Below are positions 33,195 through 43,967 of a stretch of 64,000 bases of DNA, one piece after another. Both the position numbers and the translations under genes were made by a program. This DNA comes from Trichobilharzia regenti. Its lineage: Eukaryota > Platyhelminthes > Trematoda > Strigeidida > Schistosomatidae. The DNA is taken from contig OX235263.1 in the NCBI GenBank assembly GCA_944472135.2, positions 9,903,517-9,967,516 on the forward strand, written 5' to 3'. How positions within the stretch are numbered: position 1 is the stretch's first letter; each line of letters opens with the position of its first letter. The notes beneath the pieces are model-generated. The model was given only the letters and a program-made list of their open reading frames with translations, was not told the DNA's origin and searched no databases.

Positions 33195-33440
33195 TGTTAT
33201 TCCTCTGAGTTCTAAACAGAGCATAGGGCTTCAGCAGTCAGTATGTCTGCATTTTGTTCCGCCCTCTGTAGTCCTCTTTAGTAGTTCCGTGACTGCTCAT
33301 CAGCCTTCATCCTGTCCATATCACTGTCGGACACCCAACTCATTGTCCTCCGTTCATCTGCCACTTGAGGTTGTGGCAGGCGATATCATCCAACGGTCTC
33401 CTCAGAGTGTATCCAATCCGACTCCATTTTTTTACCGGCA
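33195..33440 (-). mobile_element. RTE-like LINE 3'-terminal fragment
   Basis: On the minus strand: GGAGACCGTTGGATGATATC-GCCTGCC and the end CTGAAGCCCTATGCTCTG followed by AATAACAATAATA. Confidence 0.6.
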
Positions 33441-33599
33441 AATCTGTTGAATTATTAGTTCTGGATTGGTTTTTTCCCCCAAGTCTCCTGTGTTGCTAAT
33501 TCCTCCTTCAACTGTGTATTTTAACATAAACTAGCTTGTCTCGCAATGAACTATCATCCTATGAAAATCATACATCCAATAATTGTTACTGAATGAATA

Positions 33600-34562
33600 C
33601 TGTTAACCAGTATATCCAATGATTTTCCTGATTGCAGTAGATTGGATGGTGCGACAGACAGCGGGCCGGACAGCGAGGAAACAAGCATAAAATGAACTCA
33701 CACAAACAACTTGGAGGATCTGGACTTCGCCGATTATATATATCTGATTTCCCACAAACTAGAAGATATGCAAATGAAAAGCAACAAGCTGACAGAAGAA
33801 GCATCCAGAGAAGATAGGACTTCAGGTGAGCATAGAGAAAACAGAAGTGCTGAAGATTCCGGGTCAACAACAACAGCAACAACAACAACAGGCAACAATC
33901 AGCCAGTATACACGGGAGGAATCTGAAAGAAACAACCTCCTTTTCTTACCCACATTGGACGCATCGCTTCAACTACAGGGAAGGGAACTGATGAGGATAT
34001 CGAAGAGAGGATTGGGAAAGCAAAGCAAGCTTTCATTACTCTTAAGTCTGTGTGGAGGTCAACATCATTCAGCATCGAAAATAAGATCCGGATTTTCAAC
34101 TCCAATGTGAAGTCAGTCAGTGCAACTTACTATACGGATCAGAGACTTGGCACGTCATAAAGGGTATCTCAAACAAACTACAGACCTTCATCAACAACTG
34201 CCTTCGCTCAATACTACTCAAGATCAGATGTCTGGCCAGTAAAGATCAGCAACAGGGATCTCTGGGAATGAGCGAACCAACCAGGAACCGATTGTGAAAC
34301 AAATAGGCAAGAAGAAATGGAGACGGATTGGTCATACGCAGAGGAAACCATGAAGTGGCATCACACGACAGGCCCTCGAGTGGGACCCGAAAGGGAACCG
34401 GAGAGTTTGTCGTCAGTGCAAGGGTGACTTGGAGGAGGTCATGTGAAGAGGATGTGATGAAAGCATGTGGACAGACTTGGAGTGGGGTGAAATGGTTGGC
34501 AGAAAACCGAACGCAATGGAGACGCGCGGCTGAAGCCCTATGTTCCTCTAGGAATTAAAGGA

Positions 34563-34595
<33 letters not shown>
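33600..34595 (+). mobile_element. RTE-like LINE, 3' half with AAT tail
   Basis: Motif C region reads LDFADYIYLIS (the second Asp of FADD is Tyr, so catalysis is lost). A CAA run encodes Gln repeats (33866-33900), then IRIFNSNVKSV-like and WRRSCEEDVMKACGQTW blocks. It ends GAAGCCCTATGTTCCTCTAGG-AAT-TAAAGGAA and (AAT)n at 34564-34594. Confidence 0.8.
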
Positions 34596-34597
<2 letters not shown>

Positions 34598-34814
34598 CCA
34601 GTATAATCTTAAAGTAGAGTCAGAAACTCACCAGAAGTAGCTGATGGTAGGTAGCAGTAGATTTCATCATGTGCTTTTACATCTCATTTTGAACTCCTCA
34701 GATGGGTATATATCTTCATTGCTAGTAAATAATGATGTCTTCACTGATAGATGAACTAATTAGTTATTGTAACAATTTTTATTCATTTTGCTTTCATCTT
34801 TTTTCTTTTCACAG

Positions 34815-34910
34815 TTCATAAAGTTTATGTACGTATTAATGAATTGAGTGAATCTGGTCTTATCGAAAACCAAAAGGGACAAAATGGTACAATTACATGC
34901 AATGCCTATG
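34815..34910 (+). CDS. Ig-gene exon 10: short module exon of Ig6
   Basis: Acceptor TTTTCACAG ending at 34814; donor GTAAGT at 34911; 96 bases, phase 1 both sides. It reads HKVYVRINELSESGL and ends GQNGTITCNAY, with sequon NGT beside the first Cys. It begins the regular short/long exon alternation that continues to the end of the window. A 7.7-kb intron, the largest here, precedes it. It is too small to show as an independent ORF. Confidence 0.85.
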
Positions 34911-35564
34911 GTAAGTACATAGTCCTTATTTTATAAATTCTAATTCTCTAACATTTGTAACAACTACATTAAGCGGAAACTAAAACAATCTGGAATCACT
35001 CAATGTCTAGTTTTACAATTTTTTTTAACCCCTATATCTTACCTATTGTACTTAACTGCTCCCCACCTTTAGTCTTTCTGGGTTTTTGAAAAAGCACTGT
35101 ATCATATTGAAGTGAAGGGTGTTAAAGGTTGCCAGTCATGGTCGATAGTGTGCAACTTTAGGCCGAGTTAAACTTTAAGCACCACTAACTAACTACCAAT
35201 GGAGGGTGACCGCGCCAATGAGCGACCTTGAAACGCTCACTGAGCAAGTTGGTGAAACCTGGTAAATAATGTTGTCACCATCAATAGAATATCCTCATCG
35301 AAGTGTTATGCTATTAAATGGGATATCTGGCAAGCTTCCGTTTAGGTTTGGGAAGGATTAAGTTATTCTTTAAGCCAAGGACAAGTTAGGGTTAGGTTAA
35401 CCTAATAAAGGCGACATTAAGGTTAGTTCGAGTTAGATTACAGTTAGTTTAGGGATATTTTCACGTTACAAATAGGTTCAGGAAAGATTAGGGTTATTGT
35501 TAGGTTTAAAAGACCCAAATAATTACATGCATAAAATGGGGTTAAATTACTCTGTTGATATAAG
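34911..35564. other. Unassigned intronic stretch with GGTTAG-rich part
   Basis: 35330-35560 is rich in variants of GGTTAGG(G)TT, an irregular strand-biased run that is telomere-like in composition only. No coding content. Confidence 0.5.
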
Positions 35565-36065
35565 AACAGAACTTGTTTACTGTGGTAGAATACAATTCCA
35601 TTGTGGGTAAACTTTATTTTGATGAAGTCTCATAGTGTTGTACTGTAATGTTTACTGATGACCACATTTCCAGAACAGTTTATTGTTCAGGAAATACTAC
35701 TGTGTAACAACAGAAGACAAGGGTGAAGCAACAGATCGTTTCATTATGAAAATCAACACGTATTTATACATATTTCACATACATTATTATAACTTATGCA
35801 AGTAGACAAGCGCAGTCATCTGATTGGTTGTTTATCAGAAGTTAGGCAGACAAACGCAGGCTTCTGATTGGTTGTTTCGGGATTCCTCGACAAATAGAGT
35901 TCTCTATCTGCGAATCATATTTTGCCACGCTAACTTTGCTGTGATTGGTTGTTGAATCAGCCTTGCTCATATTTTCTCACGGCCTGCTCTCACCACAACT
36001 GTATTACACTATGAGACTTTATCAAAATAAATTTTAACCACAATGGAATTATACTCTGTTGATAC
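35565..36065 (+). mobile_element. PLE terminal repeat holding a solo LTR
   Basis: Left GTGGTAGAATACAATTCC...CACAGTAT-type repeat and right ATGAGACTTTATCAAAATAA are two sides of one PLE repeat, split by the LTR at 35703-35997. Confidence 0.65.
35703..35997 (+). mobile_element. Solo LTR, copy D
   Basis: TGTAACAACAGAAGAC to CTCTCACCACA with perfect 4-bp duplication ACTG (35699-35702 and 35998-36001). Inserted in a PLE repeat, so it is younger than that PLE. Confidence 0.85.
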
Positions 36066-36199
36066 TCCAACTTAAAACTGAGAGCAATTCTTATCACATG
36101 TGAGAGCTAGGTATCCTCTATAACATTTTTCTATAGTTTTTATGCATTTTCTTAAATATATGTATTCCATACACAAAGATGTCTCCTTCGCGTGATTGG

Positions 36200-36480
36200 T
36201 GCGTTCGAGGTCATTTGCTGGATTGGTAGTTAGTGGTGCTTAAATTTTAACAGCTAAATTCATACGAGGAATGGTCTAAATCTATATTGTCTGACCTTCA
36301 ACACCTCCTTTATTCTCAACTCTCCTCACACTTGTATCTCATCTGGTTAGAACTGAAAGTCAGTACAAAAGATTATATGCCCGTACTGCCAAGTATAGAC
36401 ACTCAACGATACCATATTTGGCTGGCCTTATGTTCTATGTGATAGAGACAATGTAAAGCTTGAAACTTATTAATTATTGT
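36200..36480 (+). mobile_element. CR1-like LINE 3'-coding fragment
   Basis: Reading RTESQYKRLYARTAKYRHSTI-PYLAG matches SQYKKLYARTTKYRNSTIPYL of the copy at 43968. Only the last ~80 codons remain. Confidence 0.65.
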
Positions 36481-36689
36481 GTTGTTAACTAAAAAGTTGA
36501 CCCTTTTATTATCTCCTATTTGTAATCTATGGTGATAATACCCGCGATTAACTGACAATCCTAGCTACTAACCTTATTTGTAAAAATTATATTTGTAAAA
36601 TCTCAATGAATTTGAAATGATTAATTCCAACGTTTTGTTCGGCAATCTGGTCCGAACTTCTTCAGGGAAATTAATCAAAATTAACAGAA

Positions 36690-37040
36690 AAGAGGTTTGG
36701 TTGGAGAATTTCATCATGAGCTGACATCAGTTGGAGAACCACTGGAAAACCCACCCTGGGAGTACTGGACAGCTGTTTCGTTCTAGTTTGGGACCCTTCA
36801 TTAGTACGCACCCACCGTCATAGTTCGAATCCAGGACTTTCTGGTTACAAGGCGATCTCGTAGACCATTGAACCACTGGGACCCGATCCAATGGTCCTTG
36901 AATTCTAACTTTTGTCAGTTTATGACATAGCGCGACCATTTCCCAATGTCTTCTTCGATGAGTTACTGCCTCATTTTCAACTTGCTGTACCCTACTGGTT
37001 CTCTAACTGATGTCAGGTCATGGTGAAATCCTCCAACTGA
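36690..37040 (-). mobile_element. SINE H-beta
   Basis: Complete in length: GGAGAATTTCATCATGAGC to TTGCTGTACCCTACTGG, then an abrupt join to another tail (GTTCTCTAACTGATGTCAGG). Hammerhead at 36762-36807 (-) has AATGAAGG in place of CTGAAGAG and is dead. Confidence 0.75.
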
Positions 37041-37261
37041 TCAAACAAAATCCTTACAAAACAACCAATACTTGAAAAATAATGGAGGTTAATATATAAA
37101 AGGAACATCTTTTGTTTTTGAAACTTTGTCCAATCATGAGTCATGAAACAGGCATCAACATGTATAATAAACAAAATTCTATGAACTGTGATCAAAATTT
37201 GACCTCAGACTTTCAAAATTAGTCCACTTTTCTACAGTTTGGTTTGTAAGGGTTTGTTATG

Positions 37262-37450
37262 TTTTTACGAGTTGATCACGGATTGATATCAGTTGGAGAA
37301 CCATTGAAAACCAGGGAGTAGTGGACACCTGCTATTTCATCCTAATGGGTAGAAGTTAGAATTCATGAGCCATTGAATCGGGTCCCAGTGGTTGAATGGT
37401 ATACCAGCCTGCCTTGTAACCGGAAGGTCCTTGGTTCGAATTCTAGTCCA
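37262..37450 (+). mobile_element. SINE H-beta partial, inverted junction
   Basis: Tail piece in reverse (37270-37345) then tRNA-like part in plus orientation (GTCCCAGTGGTTGAATGG, B-box-like GGTTCGAATTC). Confidence 0.6.
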
Positions 37451-37489
37451 CTTCTGTTAAGATAGGTTAAAATATATGTAGTATACAAT

Positions 37490-37583
37490 GGTGTGTGTGT
37501 ATGTGTGTGTGGGTGAACAGTCATTAAAACATGTGTTAGCAACTATTCGGTCAAATCTTGATCACAGCTCATATGATCTAACC

Positions 37584-37628
<45 letters not shown>
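37490..37628 (+). repeat. TG and AT microsatellites
   Basis: Short TG run at 37490-37511 and about 20 AT units at 37587-37628. Confidence 0.9.
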
Positions 37629-37631
<3 letters not shown>

Positions 37632-37897
37632 TCATCATTTTAGAGGTATTCTTTATATGTGGTAGGATGTATTTTCTTGCGACCTTTGGGGACAGTTTCT
37701 GGTTGGTGTGTCTGAAGTCCTTTAGTGAGGTATTGAGGAAATCTCGTGGGTTACGTCTATAATCTTAGTTTTATTTAGCCTATCTGATTTAGGCTGGTTC
37801 CAAGTAATCATCTTAATTTAAGTTATTATCCTGTTGAATACCATATTTAGCTATTTACTGTTTTATCGGGGTCGTTGTCTTTAATTATTCCTCTTAG

Positions 37898-38191
37898 ATG
37901 GTTACCTACAATTCATTCTACCTGATGCCACCTACACCTGGGAGGTGGAACGTATCAATGGTGAACGTGTTCATCCAAATCTAATCGCTGATCAAGTAGA
38001 AATTGACAATAATCAACTACGTTATTATGGTTTATCGTCGGCGGCAAACAATCTGAGAATACGCTGTATCTCATTGAATGATACAGCACGTTATATATCC
38101 TCGGATTTCAGTTTTCGTGTATACGGTGAAAAAGGTGAACCGGTTAAAACATCTGATGTAGAACCTGGTGGAACACGATGGATAAGTGGAG
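37898..38191 (+). CDS. Ig-gene exon 11: long module exon of Ig6
   Basis: Acceptor TTCCTCTTAG ending at 37897; donor GTAAGT at 38192; 294 bases, phase 1 both sides. It has the Trp in TYTWEVERINGERV, the second Cys in NNLRIRCISLNDT (sequon NDT) and a G-strand YISSDFSFRVYGE. A linker GEPVKTSDVEPGGTRW then leads to the next short exon. The Tyr normally two residues before the second Cys is Ile. Confidence 0.9.
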
Positions 38192-38329
38192 GTAAGTTTT
38201 AAACAAAAGGCTATTTGTTATTGACAAATTAGACAGCAATTCTTATACAATTTCAAAAAAAATTATCACTTTACTTTGTTATAATTGTAACGAATCAAAA
38301 CTGACTCGTTGTGATCTGAACGTAAGAAG

Positions 38330-39180
38330 CCGGTTTCTACATTCTACCGTATAGCTGATAAAACTTCCTTGAGACACGCGGAGTTAGAAGATGCTTCAAA
38401 GACAGCCAAAAGATGGCTAGATCTATGTGGGTTTTTTTCAACAACAATAATAATATCGAAAACTCGAAATTTCTTCAACCTGCAGTTCGGTGGTGCGGGC
38501 TGTCTTGCTGTACGCTTGTGAAACCTGGCCTCTACGAGCTGAGGATGTTGCTTCGACTCTGCGTATTCGATCATCGCTGTCTCCGCAAGATTGCTCCCGT
38601 TCGATTGCATCATCGCGTGAGTAATTCTGCGGTCTGTGTTTGAACACAGTGGAGATCACCATTCATTGAGTGTCGTCATCTGGAAACACCGGCTCTGGTG
38701 GCTTGGACATGTGCTACGAATGTCATCCCAGAGGCTTCCGCACAGGTCTCTGTTCGCAGGCCAGCCCTGGAATGGGATGGAAAAGGCGGAGGGGTGGTCA
38801 GTTCATGACGTGGCGTCGTGGGATGAAGGAGTTTTGTGCTAGATTAGCATCGGTTGGTGCGTCTCGATTCCCTGGTTTGAGTCCGCGAGATAGCTTGAAT
38901 CGATGGCTCGAAACGCTATCAGATATGGCCAAGAATCGTAATCAATGGTGAACGTGTTGCAATTTCCTCCTTTCTTCCCTTGCTGATGATAGTTAACAAA
39001 TACTGTTTGAACTTACTAAGCATGACTGTTTTTCTTCCAGATGAAGTTCTATATCCGTTTTCTACTTATATTTTTACTTTGAATCTATGTTGTTTTATTG
39101 TTATTGTGTGGCGCATCTTTCTTGATGACATATTGTACCAAGTTTTTTCTGCGCTTAAATAATAATAAATAATAATAATA
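38330..39180 (+). mobile_element. RTE-related LINE (second subfamily), 3' end with AAT tail
   Basis: Frame pieces AVLLYACETWPL-like (from 38480), GHVLRMSSQRLPHRS, RLASVGASRFPGLSPRDSL and WLETLSDMAKNRNQW. Then a 3' UTR of about 200 bases and a tail (AATAAT)n at 39155-39180. It begins about 140 bases after exon 11. Confidence 0.75.
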
Positions 39181-39654
39181 GGCGGCTTTACAGTGGATAG
39201 AACTTCCGAATACAAAATAAGTGCCGTAGAACATGCTTAGTTAACTAGTATTCAACTGTAAGAAGTACCTTAGAAGAATTACGGAGAATATTCCCAACAA
39301 GGCGAGATAAAAAAAAACTCTGTTCTTAAGAACCATACATCAACAATGCTCACAGACATTTCGAGATCAAAATCACCTTGATTCTATGGAACAAAATCAG
39401 AATAGTAAAAGAGCATATCATCAGCGTATCACAGAATCACAAAGAGAAGCGCTAAAATTAGAAAGTAAGCAGGAACAAAGATAAGTAATAAAAAGGATTA
39501 AGTCAACGACTGCTTTCTACGAACGTACGAACACTGAATTACAGTCTAGGAGAGAAGCGCGTAGGTTGATTTCAAAGTTACCTGAAATATTCAAGGATCA
39601 CTATTACAATTAGATATGATAGAGAATATTTGTACCTCAGGTGGATGATTTTGA
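39181..39654. other. Probable PLE RT debris, unassigned
   Basis: Basic, Lys- and Arg-rich broken readings without a clear motif. No exon. Confidence 0.35.
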
Positions 39655-39799
39655 TATCGTTGTGTTCTCTAAGCTGGATAGTCAATTTGCGAAGCTTTCA
39701 TCGCCGTACTAGGCGACATCTTCATCGCATACATTAATTCGTTGAAGTGAGCTTTTAGATTTCTCCAAGATTTTATTGATCATCTCTCCTGGTGACCTA

Positions 39800-39834
<35 letters not shown>

Positions 39835-40495
39835 GAACCACGGACGTCAGTTCGACTGGAACAACCAACATTCAGATATTAGATAGAGGAAACACCAAAA
39901 ATACTAGAGAATTTTTAGAAGGCTGCCTGGTATTCTAGTGCATCATCAGTCAACAGACACATCGAGATGGACAAAATTTATCAACCGGTAAGAAGGAAAC
40001 CTCACACATAAAGGGTCAAAGTTAAAGTCAAAGAAACAATCAGTTCCAACACAAGTAACCTAGAAGGTGTGTGCGTCGGTGTCAAAGCGGTTAGGACGCT
40101 CGCCAACCATGCACATGGTCTGGGGTTCAATCCCCGGCCGACGCACTCCTTTACCTCGCTAAGCCAGAAATAATGCTGGTAAAGAGGAAAGTTCGGGCAT
40201 GAGGCTAGCAACTCCATCCTGTAAAAATAAACACTGCTACTTCAAGCCACTAGCTTGAAGCCCTATGTTCCCCTGGGGAACGTGAAGGAAGAAAAGAAGG
40301 TGTGAAAACATACAAAAACAACCACTCACGTTCAAGGTCACTCACCAGGAGAGGTGATTAATAAACTCGCGGAGAAATCTAAAAGCTCACTTCAATGAAT
40401 TGATGTATGCGCTGAAGGTGTCGCCTAGTAGGGTGATGAAAGCTTCTCAAATTGACTGTCCAGCTCAGAGAACACAACCACATTAAAAACTGCTA
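39655..40495. mobile_element. PLE C-terminal end between inverted terminal repeats, with a SINE inside
   Basis: Left repeat 39660-39810 and right repeat 40325-40490 are inverted copies (GCGAAGCTTTCATCGCC versus GTGATGAAAGCTTCTCA). Between them: a C-terminal PLE reading DRGNTKNTREFLEG-like (39880-39960) and SINE T1 at 40071-40295. TA run at 39804-39829. Confidence 0.65.
40071..40295 (+). mobile_element. SINE T1 with full cloverleaf-capable head
   Basis: At 40071-40146 the ends GTGCGTCGG and CCGACGCAC pair over 9 bases, with an anticodon-type arm (ACCATGCACATGGT) and T arm (GGGGTTCAATCCCC). Tail ends GAAGCCCTATGTTCCCCTGG and GGAACGTGAAGGAA. Confidence 0.85.
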
Positions 40496-41750
40496 TTATT
40501 AGATGGTTCAGGAGAGGTTTCTCAGATGATTATTCCGCCACAATAATTCATACTTTAAAATGTTTTGAACTCCATGAGTTACAACCACTTTTAGGCAGTC
40601 TGTTGTGTAATGAGCAGTTCCTGAATGTAGAAATCTACAACTAAGTCAGTGATATGTATCCACATGTGTGTTTTGTTTTTGACAGTCTGTTATATTTCGC
40701 TATGTATATATGGATCGATATTCTATTATAATTAACAATCATGTTAAGACTGTCTATTGATTCGTTCATTTTTGAACATTCGCTCACACACTTGTTCGGA
40801 CATTTATACTATTTCACTCACACACTTGTGTGACATTGATTTTCCTTGTTTGGAAAATACAGGTATCATCGTGAACCTGGTAGTTTTCTGATTTCCGCTT
40901 TCTTGCGTCAGGACTATTAACTCACTCAGCAGCAGTACATAACAGTCAGTCAGATCATTAGTAATTCGCTGCATCTCAGTGACTAGTCACAAGATAAACT
41001 TTCTAAAACTCTATGCAAAGGTCAAGATTGAGACGGATCGTTCAGGTTGTAACCAGTTGAGAAGAATGAGCTCATATGATCCTGGTACACTTGTTGTTCT
41101 TGCTTTGTTCAATTTTATTAATGGGGAGAATTGCATGAAGTTTTTGAAGTGATTTTGTTGATTTGTGTGCGACGTCAACTCCTAGAGGCTTGAATAATCT
41201 TGCAGTGATTTATGAGATGTCCTCTATATACACTAGAGCGATTTTCTTTATACTTTCCTTGGTTGGGACCTTTGATTTGGTAGGTTGGCAGCTTGGGGTT
41301 ACATGTCTTTTGATAAAATTCCGTAGATATCCATTCTTTTAGAAGACATCCACGAGATGTCTTTCTTCAATTTTCCTTAAGGTACAAAATGCAAACCATA
41401 TCAACTGATAATTAACATAAATCACATCTGGTGGTGGAGCAAGTTCCACTTACAGGAGCATCCTCCTGTTGACATCTTTCAGCAGTACAGTTGTCTATGC
41501 ATGAAAGACCTAGAATATGAAGGACATTCAATCCTAGATCCATTTTTTAACTGTCATTGAAAAAGGAACCTCGAAAAGTAACTTGAGATGACCTTTGTTA
41601 GCTAAAATCGTTAACAATAAATTGTGTTTAGAAATCTAATACTAGAACTGATAAGTGGCACAGTAGATATTATTGGAGGTAGTGATCTGTATATACATTA
41701 TTTTGATCTTTTCCTGTCTAAATCATTTCATTTTTATTCAAATGTTTTAG
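40496..41750. other. PLE end repeat (40660-40930) and unassigned stretch
   Basis: 40680-40925 is the inverted copy of 30230-30480. The remaining ~820 bases up to exon 12 contain nothing I recognise. Confidence 0.4.
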
Positions 41751-41855
41751 ATGGTGAAGAAAGAATCACTTTAAGAATTGGCGGTAAAAGTGATCTGACG
41801 AATCATGTGACGATTAAAGAAGGTGAAAATGTTCAACTGAATTGTACTGCTCATG
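41751..41855 (+). CDS. Ig-gene exon 12: short module exon of Ig7
   Basis: Acceptor AATGTTTTAG ending at 41750; donor GTAGGT at 41856; 105 bases, phase 1 both sides. It reads DGEERITLRIGGKSDL and ends GENVQLNCTAH with sequon NCT on the first Cys. The alternative donor GTAAAA four bases downstream would change the phase, so the chosen donor is the one that keeps the frame. Confidence 0.85.
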
Positions 41856-42189
41856 GTAGGTAAAATCACATTTCAATTGAGAAAGGAAGATTTTAAATTA
41901 GATTTAAAAAGATGCATTTTCCAGAAATTAGCTTTTATCATTTTCAGAAGTTTTATTATTATTATTACTTATATACCAATAGTTGTATTTAGATTATGGG
42001 TTCTTGTAGAAATTTGGATGAATTTCAATGCAGAATTCGTCACGAACAAAAATCAGATAGGGGGCATTGAAATTCCAGTTTAATTGGCCGAATGGAATGG
42101 TTAGCTACCTTGGTCTTGTAACCTGAAGGTCCTAAAGTTCTATCCCTGGTGAAGTCGTGAGTATGTACAACTCGAGAGTTCTAGACTAG

Positions 42190-43562
42190 TGTATGACAGG
42201 AGACAAGGGCCAGACAACAGATCGTTTATTCAGAAAATCAACAGATATTTATAGATTTTTATGTACATAATTGCCAGCGGAAAAGCAAGGTCTTCTGATT
42301 GGTTGCTTTCTTTCTGAAAGTTATTGTGTACAACTTGTGACAATTTCTTAGAAAGTTAAGCCATATATCAGCGAATCGTATTTGCACACGTTAAGTTTGC
42401 TGTGATTGATAAGTGATTTCCTCAAGGTTGAGCATTTTTATGGTCACCAATGCTATTGCTAATTGTGGCAGACTGACTGGGTTATGCGTCAGACAGTGAG
42501 TGGGAAACGAGAAGACAGGGATATACTGGACCGACGTGAAGAAGACCTAGAAGACCTGGATTTCGCGTGTGGATGATTTGTTTGTTGTCACACAAATTTG
42601 AAAACTTACGAGGGAAAACTGACAAATTGGTCGAAGAAGCAGTCGGCGAAGACACGACTCCAGGTGAACATGGACAAGACGGAGGTAATGAAAATAACCA
42701 GCCAACAACAACAAAGCAATAGCAACATCCAGCGCCAATCACCATCAACGGTAGGGATCTGAAAGAGGTTACTTCATTCACTTATCTAGCATTGAGCATT
42801 GTCTCAACTACAGGTAGTTGGAACAGATGAGGATGTCTAATCGAGCGAGAATCGGGAAGACGAGAAACACACACATTCATCAACCTGCAATCAATCTGGA
42901 AATCTTCGTCACTCAGCCAGCATCAACAACAAAATTCTGTCGGATTTTCAATACAAACAACGTCAAGTCAGTCAGTTCTTCTATGCGGAACGGGTGAGAA
43001 ACTTGGCGGGTGGGTCACAAGGAATATTCCCAACAGACTATTGCAGACCAGACCTTTATCAACCAACAACTGTCTTCGCTCTATACTGAAGATCAGATGG
43101 CCGGTCCGGAAGTAATCACCAACAAGAAACTATGGAAACAAACAAACAAAACAAGAACCGGTCCCCCAACAGGTATGCAGGAGAAAGTGGATTGAGATGG
43201 ATTGGACATTCAATCCCGGAGAAGGCCGCTGGGTGACATCGCGCGTGCGTCAGGCCATTTCTCGAGTGGAACCAGGTCGAAAGGGAAGCGGCGAGTGGGA
43301 TGTCAGTGCAAGGGTGGCATGGAGGAGATCGTGTGAAGAGGAGTTGAAAGAGTATGAACTAACATGAATGCAGGTGAAAAGTACAGCAGATGGAAGACAA
43401 AAGTGGCAAGTGGAGACGTGCAGTTGCAGCCCTATACTTTACTAGGAACCCAAGGGAACAATAATAATAATAATTGTTTTTCTCATAACCCCGATTCGGG
43501 AGATAACAATGACGTAAATTTTTGTCCACTATTTCGGCTTTTTCGCAGCCAGCTCTTACCAT
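42190..43562 (+). mobile_element. Solo LTR, copy E, split by an RTE fragment
   Basis: The LTR 5' part (42190-42440, TGTATGACAGGAGACAAGGG...) stops at GAGCATTTTTA and resumes at 43470 (TTTTTCTCATAACCCCGATT...CAGCTCTTACCA). Between lies the RTE piece. Confidence 0.7.
42441..43470 (+). mobile_element. RTE-like LINE 3' half inside LTR copy E
   Basis: Readings LDFACG, Gln-rich run, GRDLKEVTSFTYLA, then WRRSCEEELKEYE and the end CAGCCCTATACTTTACTAGG-AACCC with (AAT)n at 43462-43473. A divergent member of the 19945 family. Confidence 0.7.
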
Positions 43563-43967
43563 AATGAGACGAAACTGTACTTGCCTGCTCCGTGGCTTTC
43601 AATGATTCTAACCGATGAAGGTTCACAAGGGAATCTATGTCAAAGTAGTAAAATTATTAGTAGGAGTGGTAAGGTTAGTGCTGTAAAAAGGAAAAATGAC
43701 AAGTCTACGAAATGATCAATACCAACAAAAGAATTTTCAAAAACTTTTGAAGATAATTACTGACAGTGAGGATCATCATGACAGCCGGATACATCACTCA
43801 CGGAGAATTCCAAAAGCACACTCCACATTTAATGGTGTCATGAATAAGGATAATGAAAGCTTCGTAATTGAAATAGTCTGTTTAGAGAATAGAAATCTAA
43901 ATAAAATATGGCTTCCTATCCATAGCTTCTGACCATTTGGTATCTATTACAAAGCAATATATATGTA
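43563..43967. other. Unassigned intronic stretch
   Basis: The frame 43696-43932 has no motif and no splice sites matching the gene. Nothing further seen. Confidence 0.4.

Noticed and set aside
34911..35564. Interstitial telomeric repeat
   Set aside because: GGTTAG-like words are irregular and mixed with other sequence; no tandem array.
39660..39760. Hammerhead in the second PLE repeat (CTGAAGATGTCGCC...GATGAAA)
   Set aside because: A plausible stem II exists, but no stem I can be drawn around a cleavage triplet.
40071..40146. Functional tRNA gene
   Set aside because: Cloverleaf-capable, but joined to a SINE body and repeated at 6225, 22484, 31202, 32212, 32535 and 62962 with the same tail.
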